Positions 20,542-29,533 of a DNA stretch of 64,000 nt are shown piece after piece. The notes under the pieces are model-generated. The model was not told the origin of the DNA. It saw nothing but the letters and a program-made list of their open reading frames with translations, and did not search any database. The stretch is from Xanthobacter oligotrophicus (GTDB taxonomy: Bacteria; Pseudomonadota; Alphaproteobacteria; Rhizobiales; Xanthobacteraceae), in the NCBI RefSeq assembly GCF_008364685.1, contig NZ_VTTL01000001.1, forward strand, positions 434,001-498,000. The letters run 5' to 3'. The translations under genes and the position numbers were made by a program. How positions within the stretch are numbered: the stretch's first letter is position 1; each line of letters starts with the position of its first letter.

Positions 20542-21231
20542 TCACTCCCCGGAGGTCGGCGCAAAAGCGCCGGATGTGGGGGCCTCGGCCGCGGGAGCCG
20601 CAGGCGCCTCGGTCGCGACGCCGTGCGCATACAACGCCGGATCGGTCAGCACCCGCGCGCCGCCCTCGGGCTCGGAGCCGTGGCGGCTGTTCTGCGGCCC
20701 GATCTTCACCGGACGGCCGGCCACGAGATCGTCGAGCAGCTTCTCGAAATTCTCGGGCGTCAGGTCTTCGTAATAATCGTCGTTGATCTGCACCATGGGC
20801 GCGTTGGTGCAGGCGCCCAGGCACTCCACCTCCAGCCAGGAGAGCTGGCCGTCGGCACTCACATGGCGCTCGGGGCCGATCTTGCGATGGCAGACGTCCC
20901 GGATCGCCTCGGCGCCGCGCAGCATGCAGGGCGTGGTGCCGCAGAGCTGCACGAAGTGCTTCCCCACCGGCTCCAGGTTGAACATGGTGTAGAAGGTGGC
21001 GATCTCGAGCACGCGGATGTTCGCCATGCCGAGACGCTCCGCCACGGCACGGATTGCGGGCTCGGGCAGCCAGCCGCCGGCGGCCTTCTGGGTCTCCCAG
21101 AGCAGGGGCACCACGGCGCTGGCCTGGCGGCCCTCGGGATATTTCGCGGTCAGCTTCTGAGCGATAGCCTCAAGCTCCGGCGTGAAGTCGAAGCTCTCGG
21201 GCTGCTCTGCGGCGAGGCGGCGGACGGACAT
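20542..21231 (-). CDS. nuoE: NADH-quinone oxidoreductase subunit E
   Basis: The 229-residue thioredoxin-like subunit binds the N1a 2Fe-2S cluster through CGTTPC and ECLGAC. A conserved [10 protein letters not shown] region follows. The C-terminus has about 50 extra residues rich in Pro and Ala ([15 protein letters not shown] then [10 protein letters not shown]), a disordered tail of variable length in Alphaproteobacteria. It partners NuoF in the NADH dehydrogenase module. Confidence 0.95.
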   Translation of the reverse strand: MSVRRLAAEQPESFDFTPELEAIAQKLTAKYPEGRQASAVVPLLWETQKAAGGWLPEPAIRAVAERLGMANIRVLEIATFYTMFNLEPVGKHFVQLCGTTPCMLRGAEAIRDVCHRKIGPERHVSADGQLSWLEVECLGACTNAPMVQINDDYYEDLTPENFEKLLDDLVAGRPVKIGPQNSRHGSEPEGGARVLTDPALYAHGVATEAPAAPAAEAPTSGAFAPTSGE

Positions 21232-21335
21232 GGCTCAGATCCCGGAACGTGCGGCGCACGAAGCGTGCGCCGGCATCGGGCGGCAAAAAACCCGGCGGCA
21301 AGAAACGCGGCGGAAGGACAGGGCGAGGCGGGCCA

Positions 21336-22544
21336 TCAGCGGTCCACCTCCCCGAACACGATGTCGAGCGATCCCAGCACCGCCGACACGTCGGCGAGCA
21401 TGTGGCCGCGGCAGAGGAAATCCATCGCCTGCAGGTGGGCGAAGCCCGGCGCGCGGATCTTGCAGCGATACGGCTTGTTGGTGCCGTCGGAGACGAGATA
21501 GACGCCGAACTCGCCCTTGGGCGCCTCGACGGCCGCATAGACATCGCCGGCCGGGACGTGGAAGCCCTCGGTGTAGAGCTTGAAGTGGTGGATGAGCGCT
21601 TCCATGGAGCGCTTCATCTCGCCCCGAGTCGGCGGGGACACCTTGCCGTCGGTGGTGGAGACCGGGCCGGCCTCCTTCAGCAGGCGTTCCACGCACTGCT
21701 TCATGATCTTGGTGGACTGGCGCATCTCTTCCATGCGCACCACGTAGCGGTCGTAGCAGTCGCCGTGCTTGCCGATGGGGATATCGAAATCCAGCTCGGA
21801 ATAGCACTCGTAGGGCTGGGCGCGGCGCAGGTCCCAAGCCGCGCCGGAGCCGCGCACCATCACGCCCGAGAAGCCCCAGGCCAGCGCGTCCTCCAGCGAA
21901 ACCACGCCGATGTCCACGGTGCGCTGCTTGAAGATGCGGTTCTCGGTGACGAGGCCGTCGAGATCGTCCAGCAGCTTCAGGAACGGGTCGCAGAAGGCGC
22001 CGATGTCTTCCACCAGCGCCCGCGGCAGGTCCTGGTGCACGCCGCCGGGCCGGAAATAGGCCGCATGCATGCGGCTGCCCGAGGCACGCTCATAGAAGAT
22101 CATGAGCTTCTCGCGCTCCTCGAAGCCCCACAGAGGCGGGGTCAGCGCGCCCACGTCCATGGCGAACGTGGTCACGTTGAGGAGGTGCGAGAGCAGGCGA
22201 CCGATCTCGGAATACAGCACGCGGATGAGCTGGCCGCGCTTGGGCACCTCGATGCCGAGCAGCTTCTCCACCGACAGGCAGAAGGCGTGCTCCTGGTTCA
22301 TGGGCGCGCAATAGTCGAGCCGGTCGAAATAGGGCACGGCCTGCAGATAGGTCTTGGCCTCGATCAGCTTCTCGGTGCCGCGGTGCAGGAGGCCGATGTG
22401 CGGGTCCACCCGCTCGACCACCTCGCCATCCAGCTCCAGCACGAGGCGCAGCACGCCATGCGCAGCCGGGTGCTGCGGGCCGAAATTGATCTGGAAGTTG
22501 CGGACCTTGTCGGCCGGCTTCATCTCGTCGGCGATGTCAACCAT
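21336..22544 (-). CDS. nuoD: NADH-quinone oxidoreductase subunit D (49-kDa)
   Basis: The 402-residue protein is related to the large subunit of NiFe hydrogenase but lacks the metal ligands. The conserved [15 protein letters not shown] loop and [12 protein letters not shown] are present, as is the C-terminal [19 protein letters not shown]. With NuoB it forms the quinone-reduction site (His in the GPQHPAAHG loop). The ATG at 22544 matches the family. The 104-base gap to nuoE holds only Lys/Gly-rich coding-like repeats and no gene. Confidence 0.96.
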   Translation of the reverse strand: MVDIADEMKPADKVRNFQINFGPQHPAAHGVLRLVLELDGEVVERVDPHIGLLHRGTEKLIEAKTYLQAVPYFDRLDYCAPMNQEHAFCLSVEKLLGIEVPKRGQLIRVLYSEIGRLLSHLLNVTTFAMDVGALTPPLWGFEEREKLMIFYERASGSRMHAAYFRPGGVHQDLPRALVEDIGAFCDPFLKLLDDLDGLVTENRIFKQRTVDIGVVSLEDALAWGFSGVMVRGSGAAWDLRRAQPYECYSELDFDIPIGKHGDCYDRYVVRMEEMRQSTKIMKQCVERLLKEAGPVSTTDGKVSPPTRGEMKRSMEALIHHFKLYTEGFHVPAGDVYAAVEAPKGEFGVYLVSDGTNKPYRCKIRAPGFAHLQAMDFLCRGHMLADVSAVLGSLDIVFGEVDR

Positions 22545-22555
22545 AAGGCGCTCCC

Positions 22556-23185
22556 TCAGCCGGCCTTGGGGGGAACGGGCGGCTGGCCCGAGGCCTTCTC
22601 GTCACCGGGAAGGACGTATTCCACACCCTCCCACGGGGAGAGGAAGTCGAAGTTGCGGAATTCCTGCGGCAGGCGCACCGGCTCGTAGACCACGCGCTTC
22701 TGCTCGTCGTCGTAGCGCACCTCCACGAAGCCCGTGGTCGGGAAGTCCTTGCGCAGCGGGTGCCCGTCGAAGCCGTAGTCGGTGAGCAGACGGCGCAGCT
22801 CCGGGTGGCCGGTGAACAGGATGCCGTACATGTCGTAGGCCTCCCGCTCGAACCAGTTGGCACCGGGAAAGACCGAGCAGATGGAAGGGACCGGGCTGTC
22901 TTCGTCCGTCTCCACCTTCAGGCGGATGCGCACGTTCTGCTTCAGCGACAGCAGGTGGTAGACCACGTCGAAGCGCTTCTCGCGGGCCGGATAATCGACG
23001 CCGCACACGTCCACGATGCAGTGGAACAGGCAGGCCGGATCGTCCCGCAGGAAGGTGGCCACCTTGACGATCTGCGCCGGCTCGATCTGGAGCGTCAGCT
23101 CGCCATGGGCCACGGCGGAGCCGAGCACGGCACCGGGAAGGGCCGCCGATACGTGCGCCGCGAGGTCGTTGAGGGTCTCGTCCAT
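22556..23185 (-). CDS. nuoC: NADH-quinone oxidoreductase subunit C (30-kDa)
   Basis: The 209-residue soluble subunit includes the family signature [20 protein letters not shown] and the [16 protein letters not shown] block near residue 130. The C-terminus ([22 protein letters not shown]) is as usual. NuoC is separate from NuoD here, as in most Alphaproteobacteria and unlike the fused E. coli protein. It helps bind NuoD and NuoB in the peripheral arm. The gap to nuoD is 11 bases. Confidence 0.95.
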   Translation of the reverse strand: MDETLNDLAAHVSAALPGAVLGSAVAHGELTLQIEPAQIVKVATFLRDDPACLFHCIVDVCGVDYPAREKRFDVVYHLLSLKQNVRIRLKVETDEDSPVPSICSVFPGANWFEREAYDMYGILFTGHPELRRLLTDYGFDGHPLRKDFPTTGFVEVRYDDEQKRVVYEPVRLPQEFRNFDFLSPWEGVEYVLPGDEKASGQPPVPPKAG

Positions 23186-23200
23186 CGAAATGCTCCCGGC

Positions 23201-23785
23201 TCAGCGCTCGATGGTGCCGATGCGGCGAATCTTCTTCTGCAGCAGCAGCACGCCATACAGCAGCGCTTCCGCAGTGGGCGGGCAGCCCGGCACATAGATG
23301 TCCACCGGCACGATGCGATCGCAGCCGCGCACCACCGCATAGGAGAAGTGGTAGTAGCCGCCGCCATTGGCGCAGGAGCCCATGGAGATGACGTAGCGCG
23401 GCTCCGGCATCTGGTCGTAGACCTTGCGCAGGGCCGGGGCCATCTTGTTGGTCAGCGTGCCGGCGACGATCATCACGTCCGACTGCCGCGGCGAGGCACG
23501 CGGCGCGAAGCCGAAGCGCTCCACGTCGTAGCGCGGCATGGAGACCTGCATCATCTCCACGGCGCAGCAGGCAAGGCCGAAGGTCATCCACATGAGCGAG
23601 CCGGTGCGCGCCCAGGTGATGAGATCGTCGGCGGTGGTCAGGATGAAGCCCTTGTCCGCCAGCTCGGCGTTGATCTCCTTGAAGAAGGGATCATCCGCGC
23701 CCACGGGGCGGCCGGTGGAGGGATCGACGATGCCCTTGGGGGCAGGCGCGATCTCGGGCTTGGTGGCCGAAGGGGTCAGTCCCAT
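23201..23785 (-). CDS. nuoB: NADH-quinone oxidoreductase subunit B (cluster N2)
   Basis: Cluster N2 ligands are in [21 protein letters not shown] and [11 protein letters not shown], so all four cysteines are there. I place the start at the ATG at 23785 ([14 protein letters not shown], 194 aa) because AAGGGAG lies 8 bases upstream; an in-frame ATG at 23806 has no such site and would deepen the overlap with nuoA. With the chosen start the overlap with nuoA is 10 bases, which suggests translational coupling. N2 is the final electron donor to quinone. Confidence 0.95.
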   Translation of the reverse strand: MGLTPSATKPEIAPAPKGIVDPSTGRPVGADDPFFKEINAELADKGFILTTADDLITWARTGSLMWMTFGLACCAVEMMQVSMPRYDVERFGFAPRASPRQSDVMIVAGTLTNKMAPALRKVYDQMPEPRYVISMGSCANGGGYYHFSYAVVRGCDRIVPVDIYVPGCPPTAEALLYGVLLLQKKIRRIGTIER

Positions 23786-24141
23786 TCCAGAGCTCCCTTG
23801 CGCCATTCGTAGATGAAGCCAACGGTGAGGACACCGAGGAAAGCCATCATCGACCAGAAGCCGAGGTCACCGAGGCCACCGAACGTGACGGCCCACGGAA
23901 ACAGGAAGGCGACTTCCAGGTCGAAGATGATGAAGAGGATGGCGACGAGATAGAAGCGCGCATCAAACGTCATGCGCGCATCGTCGAACGCATTGAAGCC
24001 GCATTCGTAGGCCGACAGTTTCTCCGGATCCGGATTCTGATAGGCCACGAGAAAAGGCGATACGAGCAGGGCGAGCCCGATCACCAGCGACACGCCGATG
24101 AAGATCACCACCGGCAAATAATCCATGAGCAACGCGTTCAT
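23776..24141 (-). CDS. nuoA: NADH-quinone oxidoreductase subunit A, first gene of the nuo operon
   Basis: The 121-residue protein has three helices. The conserved loop [24 protein letters not shown]-type region (Cys and acidic residues around 44-60) and the second-helix [18 protein letters not shown] segment identify NuoA. It sits next to the quinone chamber. The ATG at 24141 is used; an in-frame ATG at 24126 (MDYLPVVIF) is possible. The promoter for the whole 14-gene operon must lie in the region to the right. Confidence 0.95.
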   Translation of the reverse strand: MNALLMDYLPVVIFIGVSLVIGLALLVSPFLVAYQNPDPEKLSAYECGFNAFDDARMTFDARFYLVAILFIIFDLEVAFLFPWAVTFGGLGDLGFWSMMAFLGVLTVGFIYEWRKGALEWD

Positions 24142-24828
24142 TTTGCTCGCACCTCGGGGCGCTGGATCGGGGCTAGAAGCGGCGCAGATCGTCACATCGC
24201 GACGATCGGGCGATGCGCTTGAAGCGTTACCGCGCCGTTCGGCTAGAGGAATTCGAAACGACGCCGCAGCCTTATCGCAGCGCCAGATGGGAGGCAAGTG
24301 CGCGCTTCGGCGAAGGTGCTGTCCCATCCCGGCACGGAGCGAGGACGGGCGGTGGGCACGCTCTGGGCATCCTGCCTCGTCTCAGCTCAGACAGCCGGCA
24401 AAACGGGTGGGAACCTGCCTTCAGAGCAGGCGCGGGCGCAGGCGCGCAGAACCGGTCCCGCCGGCCCTACACCGCTTCCCGGGCCCGGCCGCGGCGCCAT
24501 GCGACACAATGCCTTGTGGATGCCCTGATGCTTCGTTCCCAGCCGGTTGAGTGGGCGACGGAGCGGAAGCGATCCCCTTCCCGCGACGTTCGGAATCGGC
24601 TGCAGCCGCACCAGCTTTCCGGCCAGCGCCATTGGCCCGGCCGGTAGCAAGCCGCGATCACGATATCGATACGGGGGATGGGAAACGCTGAGCGCGCACA
24701 CCGGGCCAGCCGGGGCGCGCGGTCTTTGCGGGCGATTGAAAGGCTACTCGATTGTGCACTGCGATGTCCCGGCCGGCGCGAGGTGAGTCGCGCCGGCCGG
24801 GATCGAACGGCCCCTTCGGAAAACGGCG
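24142..24828. other. Long intergenic region upstream of nuoA
   Basis: About 690 bases contain no convincing gene on either strand; several open frames exist but have no ribosome binding site and atypical residues. A perfect inverted repeat GATCGTC/GACGATC at about 24188-24208 lies about 50-65 bases upstream of nuoA and is a candidate operator. The right end holds the strong hairpin described separately. The nuo promoter is expected here, but I cannot pick -35/-10 boxes with confidence. Confidence 0.45.
24767..24802 (-). terminator. Strong hairpin after the DUF3300 gene
   Basis: A perfect 15-bp stem (24767-24781 with 24788-24802, core CCCGGCCGGCGCGA) and a 6-base loop lies 26 bases beyond the stop codon of the DUF3300 gene. 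There is no T-run. Confidence 0.65.
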
Positions 24829-26412
24829 TCAGCGGCGCCCGCCGCGACCGCCACCACCACCGTGCGGCCTCATCGCCCCACCGCCCCTCGGTCCGCCTCC
24901 GGAGCGCATCTGTGGCGCACGGCCGGGGTGCCCTCCACCGGAGCGCATCTGCTGCGGATGGAAGGACTGCGGCCTGCCCCCGCCACCACTCCTCTTCATC
25001 TGCGATCCGCCACCGTACGAGCCTTTCTTCACGCCGCTGGAGCCGTGCCGCGCGCTCGCACCACCAGACTTGCCGGAACCGCCGGTCTTGGCGGAACCAC
25101 CTGGCTTGCCGGAGCCGCCATACTGACCCGCGCCACCAGGCTTGCCCGCACCACTGGGACCGCCGGGGCCGCCGGGCTTGCCGACTCCTCCAGCGCCGCC
25201 GGGACCACCCGGCTTGCCCGGCCCGCCGGGACCGCCAGGACCTCCAGGACCGCCCATAAATCCCGGACCACCCGGGCCACCGGGTTTGCCCGGTCCGCCC
25301 GGACCACCGATACCACCGGGACCGCCCGGTTTACCCGGACCGCCAGGACCGCCAGGACCGCCCGGCTTGCCCGGAAGCGGCTTGCCGGGATTCGGCTTCC
25401 ACGGCTGGCCGCCCCCAGGGCCGGGACCGCCCCAGTGACCGGGACCTCCCGGACCTCCCGGACCTCCGGGACCGCCCGGGCCGCCCGGCCAACCGCCGGG
25501 GCCACCGGGTCCGCCCGGCCAGCCACCCGGAGGGCGCGGGGGCGGCGGGCGCCAGCCGGGATAGCCGGGCCACACCGGCGGATAGACCCAGCCGCGGCCC
25601 CAGTTCCACGAATTGTTCCAGGCATTGCCCACCAGCACGCCCGCGCCGAAGGCCAGCAGCCCCACGCCCGCGGCGGTGTAGATGGTCGAATAGTCGTATT
25701 CGGGCACGTAGAGCACGGTGGGGTCGGCGGACGTGATGTAGACCACGCTGCGGCCACCCTCCTCGCGCCGGGTCACCACCTGCCTGTCGTTGGTCTTGAG
25801 CGAGCCCACGGCCTCGGCCTTGGCGCGCAGCGCCTGAATGGCCACCGAGACATCCTCGGGCTGCGTCACGAAGGCAAAACCGATGGACTGGGTCGATTCC
25901 AGGTCCTCGTTCAGCTTCGCGACCACGGTGGGAAAGCGCACCATCGCCTTCACCGAGGGGTCCCACTTCTGCGTGTCGGCGTTGGAGAAGTCGCCCTTGT
26001 TCACCGCGCTCTTGTTACGCTCGATCCAGCGCTGGGCCTGCACCAGATCCAGCGGATAGACGGTCGCCGGCAGCAGCTGCGCCAGCAGGGTATCGGGATA
26101 GAGGGCGTATGGGGCGAGCAGCGCCTCCAGCTCGGCCAGCGTGTAGCGCAGCTGGGCGTCCTGCGCCGCAGCGGGGGGCGGCACGCCGGCGCTCGCATCC
26201 GGCACGGCCGGCATAGGGGGAGCCGGCATAGGGGGAGCCGGCATGGGAGCGGCCACGGGCGGAGGCGGCGCGACAACGGCCGGCTGCCCGGCATCGGGCG
26301 GCGGCGGCGACTGCGCCAGGGCCGGATAAACGCTGGTGGTCCACCCGAATGCCAATGCGACCGCGAGGCGCGACCACCCCGCCAGTTCCCGGCGACGACC
26401 GGACAGTGCCAT
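24829..26412 (-). CDS. DUF3300 protein with long collagen-like GGPGGPG tail, 527 aa
   Basis: The ATG at 26412 follows GGGAGGT. Residues 1-34 form a signal peptide ending near YPALAQS; a Pro-rich linker with repeated MPAPP follows. The DUF3300 domain starts around residue 88 ([20 protein letters not shown]) and runs to about 245, ending with [12 protein letters not shown] hydrophobic Gly/Ala segment and the [11 protein letters not shown] box follow. Residues of about 290-450 are G-G-P and G-K-P triplets like collagen, and the end is Arg/Gly/His-rich. DUF3300 has no known function; the protein is probably exported. The repeats are also open on the other strand, which is an artefact. A strong hairpin follows. 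Confidence 0.8.
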   Translation of the reverse strand: MALSGRRRELAGWSRLAVALAFGWTTSVYPALAQSPPPPDAGQPAVVAPPPPVAAPMPAPPMPAPPMPAVPDASAGVPPPAAAQDAQLRYTLAELEALLAPYALYPDTLLAQLLPATVYPLDLVQAQRWIERNKSAVNKGDFSNADTQKWDPSVKAMVRFPTVVAKLNEDLESTQSIGFAFVTQPEDVSVAIQALRAKAEAVGSLKTNDRQVVTRREEGGRSVVYITSADPTVLYVPEYDYSTIYTAAGVGLLAFGAGVLVGNAWNNSWNWGRGWVYPPVWPGYPGWRPPPPRPPGGWPGGPGGPGGWPGGPGGPGGPGGPGGPGHWGGPGPGGGQPWKPNPGKPLPGKPGGPGGPGGPGKPGGPGGIGGPGGPGKPGGPGGPGFMGGPGGPGGPGGPGKPGGPGGAGGVGKPGGPGGPSGAGKPGGAGQYGGSGKPGGSAKTGGSGKSGGASARHGSSGVKKGSYGGGSQMKRSGGGGRPQSFHPQQMRSGGGHPGRAPQMRSGGGPRGGGAMRPHGGGGGRGGRR

Positions 26413-26561
26413 GATGACCTCCCTTGTCCCCGGACGCCTGAAAACGCACACGTCAGGAGGCCGGGCAGGTTGGTGCTGAAACCACGGCGCGGTCGTTTGG
26501 CCGCCACGAGGGCCCGCACACGCCAGACAATGCGCAATTCCCGAGGCCCCGTCTACTCGGG

Positions 26562-29144
26562 TCAAGCACGGAGGGTCTCGCTGACCGCCGCCACCAGTTG
26601 CTTGAGGGAGAAGGGCTTGGGCAGGAAGGAAAAGCGCTCGCTGGGCGGCAGGTTGCGGGCGAAGGCTTCCTCGGCATAGCCCGAGATGAAGATGACCTTG
26701 AGCGCGGGATCGCGCGCCCGCAGTTCCCGCAACAAAGTGGGGCCGTCCATCTCCGGCATGACCACGTCGGAAATCACGATGTCCACCTTGCCGGAGGTCT
26801 CGAACAGCTCCAGCGCCTCGACGCCGCTCGCCGCCGCCAGAACCTCGTAGCCGCGATTGGCCAGCGCACGGCTGGCGAAAGCGCGCACCGCGTCCTCGTC
26901 CTCCACCAGCAGCACCCGCCCCTGCCCGGTGAGATCGGCGACCTTGGGCTCCGGCTCGGCGGGGCGTGGCGGCTCCTCCTCCAGCGCGCCGGTGTGGCGC
27001 GGCAGGAACACGCGGAAGGTGGTGCCGGCCCCAAGCTCGCTCTCGGCGAGGATGGTGCCCCCGGTCTGCTCCACGATGCCGTAGACGGTGGAAAGGCCGA
27101 GCCCGGTGCCCTTGCCCACCTCCTTGGTGGAGAAGAAGGGCTCGAAGATCTTGCCCATGACCTCGGGCGGAATGCCGGTGCCGGTGTCGGCCACCTCTAC
27201 CAGCACATAGTCGCCTTCCGGCAGGCGCTGACCGTAGGCGGTGGAGGCGGCCGCCGGGACATTGGCGGTGCGCACCGTCAGCGTGCCGCCGTCGGGCATG
27301 GCGTCGCGGGCGTTCACCACGAGGTTGATGATCACCTGCTCGAACTGGTTCTTGTCCACCTTCACCGGCCACAGGTCGCGGGCGTGCTGCACCTCCAGCG
27401 TGATGCGCTCCCCGATGAGACGGCGCAGCAGGGCGGCCGCGTCGGAGATCACGTCCGTGAGTTCGATCACCTGCGGAAGCAGGGTCTGGCGGCGGGAGAA
27501 GGCGAGCAGTTGCCCGACCAGGCCGGCGGCCCGGTTGGCGTTCTGCTTGATCTGCATGATGTCCGGGAAGGACGGGTCACTCTGCCGATGCTTAACCAGC
27601 AGCAGGTCGCAATAGCCGAGAATCGCCGTGAGGATGTTATTGAAGTCGTGGGCCACCCCGCCCGCCAGATGGCCCACCGCCTGCAGCTTCTGCGATTCGG
27701 CGAACTGCGCCTCCAGCTGCTTCTGTTCGCTGGTGTCGATGGCGCACAGGGCGATGTCCCCGCCCCCATCGGGCCCGAGCGCGGCGGCGTAGAGGCGGGC
27801 CGAGCGGCCGGCACCGGAAGCCTTCTGGCCGGCGAGTGTCACGTCGCAGGGCGTGGACGGCTCGACCGCCTGCACCGCGCCGGCCAGCAGCCCTTCCACG
27901 CCGGCCGCGTCGGCCACCAGGGCCGCGAGGGGCCGGCCGGCGGCATCGCGGCCGAACAGGCGGGCGAAGGCGGCATTGGCGGCGCGGATGCGGCCGGCCG
28001 GGTCCACCAATGCCAGGGCCAGCGGCGCGTTCAGGAAGAAAAGGTCTGATGAAGCCGCCGGAGCCCCGGCCACAGGAGCCTCCGCCGCCACGGGCCGGGC
28101 TCCGCCCTCCCGCGCGGGCAGAAGGTCGGCGAGCGCGTCGAGGGGCACGGCGGCCGCCACCATGCCCTCGGCCGGCGGCTGGGCTGGCGCGAGGCGCAGG
28201 AGGGCGGGAAGGTGCGTGGCGTCCTTGCGGGTGAGAGCCACGGTGAGGGCCGCTTCCGTACCGGCGGCCAGCGCCTGTTCGAGGCGGCCGAGATCGTCGG
28301 GCGCCACCACCTCGCGCACGTCGCGACCGTCCGGCCCCCAGTCGGCGAGGGCATAGCCGAGCATGCGGCACAGGGTGAGGTTCGGCGCCAGCACGCGGCC
28401 GCCAGACAGATGCAGCAAGCCCGCAGGCGCCCGCTCCCACACGGAGAGCAGGTCCGCCCCCGGCACCACCTCGGTGGATTGAGGCGCGTCCGCCGGAAGG
28501 CTCGCCTGCGGGACAGTGGCAGCGGGCGCGCCGGCCATGTCCTGCGCGTCCTCCGCCATGCGCAGCGTCCACAGCACCCGGCGCGGCGAGCCCAGCGGAT
28601 GCACCGACACCTCCAGCCTGCGCCCACCGGGGCCTGTGGCGAAGGCGACGGCGCTTTTGGCCACGGTTGCGGCGGCAACGGCGTTCAGCAGTTCGCCCAC
28701 CATGGGCTGGCTGCCGGGAATGCGCGCCAGGAAGCGCTCGGGCACCGGCGGCGCATCCACCCCGCTGCGGCACATGCGCAGATAGGCGGCGTTGGACTCC
28801 ACCACCCGCTCGCCGTCCTCCACCACCGCCATGGCGTCGCCGGACGCGGCAAGCGCGGCGTCTGCAAGGGGATCCTCCGGTTCGCCGCCGGTCAGCGAGC
28901 GCCGCACGGCGAGCACCAGCTCGAAGGCGCCCACCACGGCGAGTGCGGCCACGAGGGCCGACAGCAGTGCATTCGTCCCCACGCCGAGCACCACCCCCGC
29001 CGCGAAGCCGCCGGCCAGGGCGGCAGCGAGAGCCAGGACCGAACGCACGACCCGGTCTGCGCCCCGGCCGGACGGCTTGACGCGCGCACGGACGCGCCCC
29101 GCCTGCCTGCCGGCGCCATTTTCCGTCGCTCGCTCACCGCTCAT
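26562..29144 (-). CDS. cckA: Hybrid sensor histidine kinase of CckA type
   Basis: The 860-residue protein has two N-terminal membrane helices (about 35-80) and two or three PAS-like segments between about 90 and 470. A HisKA domain has the H-box HDFNNILTAILGYCD (His near residue 499), followed by an ATPase domain with NLVVNARDAMPDGG, DTGTGIPPE and KGTGLGLSTVYGIV. A C-terminal receiver domain has its Asp in DIVISDVVMPEMDG (near 792). The H-box and order match CckA, which through ChpT phosphorylates CtrA, the cell-cycle and motility regulator of Alphaproteobacteria. I take the ATG at 29144; a TTG at 29204 would add 20 residues. The FliO-like gene is divergent. Confidence 0.9.
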   Translation of the reverse strand: MSGERATENGAGRQAGRVRARVKPSGRGADRVVRSVLALAAALAGGFAAGVVLGVGTNALLSALVAALAVVGAFELVLAVRRSLTGGEPEDPLADAALAASGDAMAVVEDGERVVESNAAYLRMCRSGVDAPPVPERFLARIPGSQPMVGELLNAVAAATVAKSAVAFATGPGGRRLEVSVHPLGSPRRVLWTLRMAEDAQDMAGAPAATVPQASLPADAPQSTEVVPGADLLSVWERAPAGLLHLSGGRVLAPNLTLCRMLGYALADWGPDGRDVREVVAPDDLGRLEQALAAGTEAALTVALTRKDATHLPALLRLAPAQPPAEGMVAAAVPLDALADLLPAREGGARPVAAEAPVAGAPAASSDLFFLNAPLALALVDPAGRIRAANAAFARLFGRDAAGRPLAALVADAAGVEGLLAGAVQAVEPSTPCDVTLAGQKASGAGRSARLYAAALGPDGGGDIALCAIDTSEQKQLEAQFAESQKLQAVGHLAGGVAHDFNNILTAILGYCDLLLVKHRQSDPSFPDIMQIKQNANRAAGLVGQLLAFSRRQTLLPQVIELTDVISDAAALLRRLIGERITLEVQHARDLWPVKVDKNQFEQVIINLVVNARDAMPDGGTLTVRTANVPAAASTAYGQRLPEGDYVLVEVADTGTGIPPEVMGKIFEPFFSTKEVGKGTGLGLSTVYGIVEQTGGTILAESELGAGTTFRVFLPRHTGALEEEPPRPAEPEPKVADLTGQGRVLLVEDEDAVRAFASRALANRGYEVLAAASGVEALELFETSGKVDIVISDVVMPEMDGPTLLRELRARDPALKVIFISGYAEEAFARNLPPSERFSFLPKPFSLKQLVAAVSETLRA

Positions 29145-29533
29145 TGCAGCCGCCCTGCTCCGCCACACCGAAAAAACCGATCCCACGAGGGTGAATCGGC
29201 CCAATTGGTAAATCTGCCGCTAAACCCAAGACAAAAGAACGCGTTAACGGATCATTTTCCGTTAGGACAGGCCGGAACCGCCCTGAAGCTACGCCTGCAT
29301 TCTGCCGCCAAATGCGCGCACGACTTAATTCCTGCCATGATTATCAACAAAGGCTTAGGCCTTGAGCTTCAGGATCACAGCCAATGCACCGGTCGGCGTG
29401 TGCGGGTCCGAGGCTGGCACAGATCGCGCCGGTGACGAAGAGGCAGAGCGCCGCCGTCGTCGGCATGGGGGTTTCCCCAATTGCGTTTCGTGGTCCACAG
29501 GCACACGAAACGCCTCTACATCAGAGCGGAGGC
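29145..29533. other. Divergent promoter region between cckA and the FliO-like gene
   Basis: The 389-base region is less G+C-rich than its surroundings. It contains an inverted repeat TAACGGA/TCCGTTA (29245-29264) and the overlapping sequence TTAACGGATCATTTTC, which resembles a CtrA box (TTAA-N7-TTAA) with one imperfect half. No gene was found in it. Confidence 0.45.

Noticed and set aside
24125-24786. Several open frames in the nuo upstream region
   Set aside because: All are Arg/Ser/Pro-rich without ribosome binding sites, and they overlap each other in several frames.
25142-25438. A plus-strand frame of Pro-Gly-Pro triplets inside the collagen-like region
   Set aside because: It is the complement of the GGP repeats of the DUF3300 gene; no start site, no domain.
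25100-25540. CRISPR or tandem-repeat array because of dense repeats
   Set aside because: The repeats are 9-base-step coding triplets without spacers of uniform length, and they lie inside an open reading frame.
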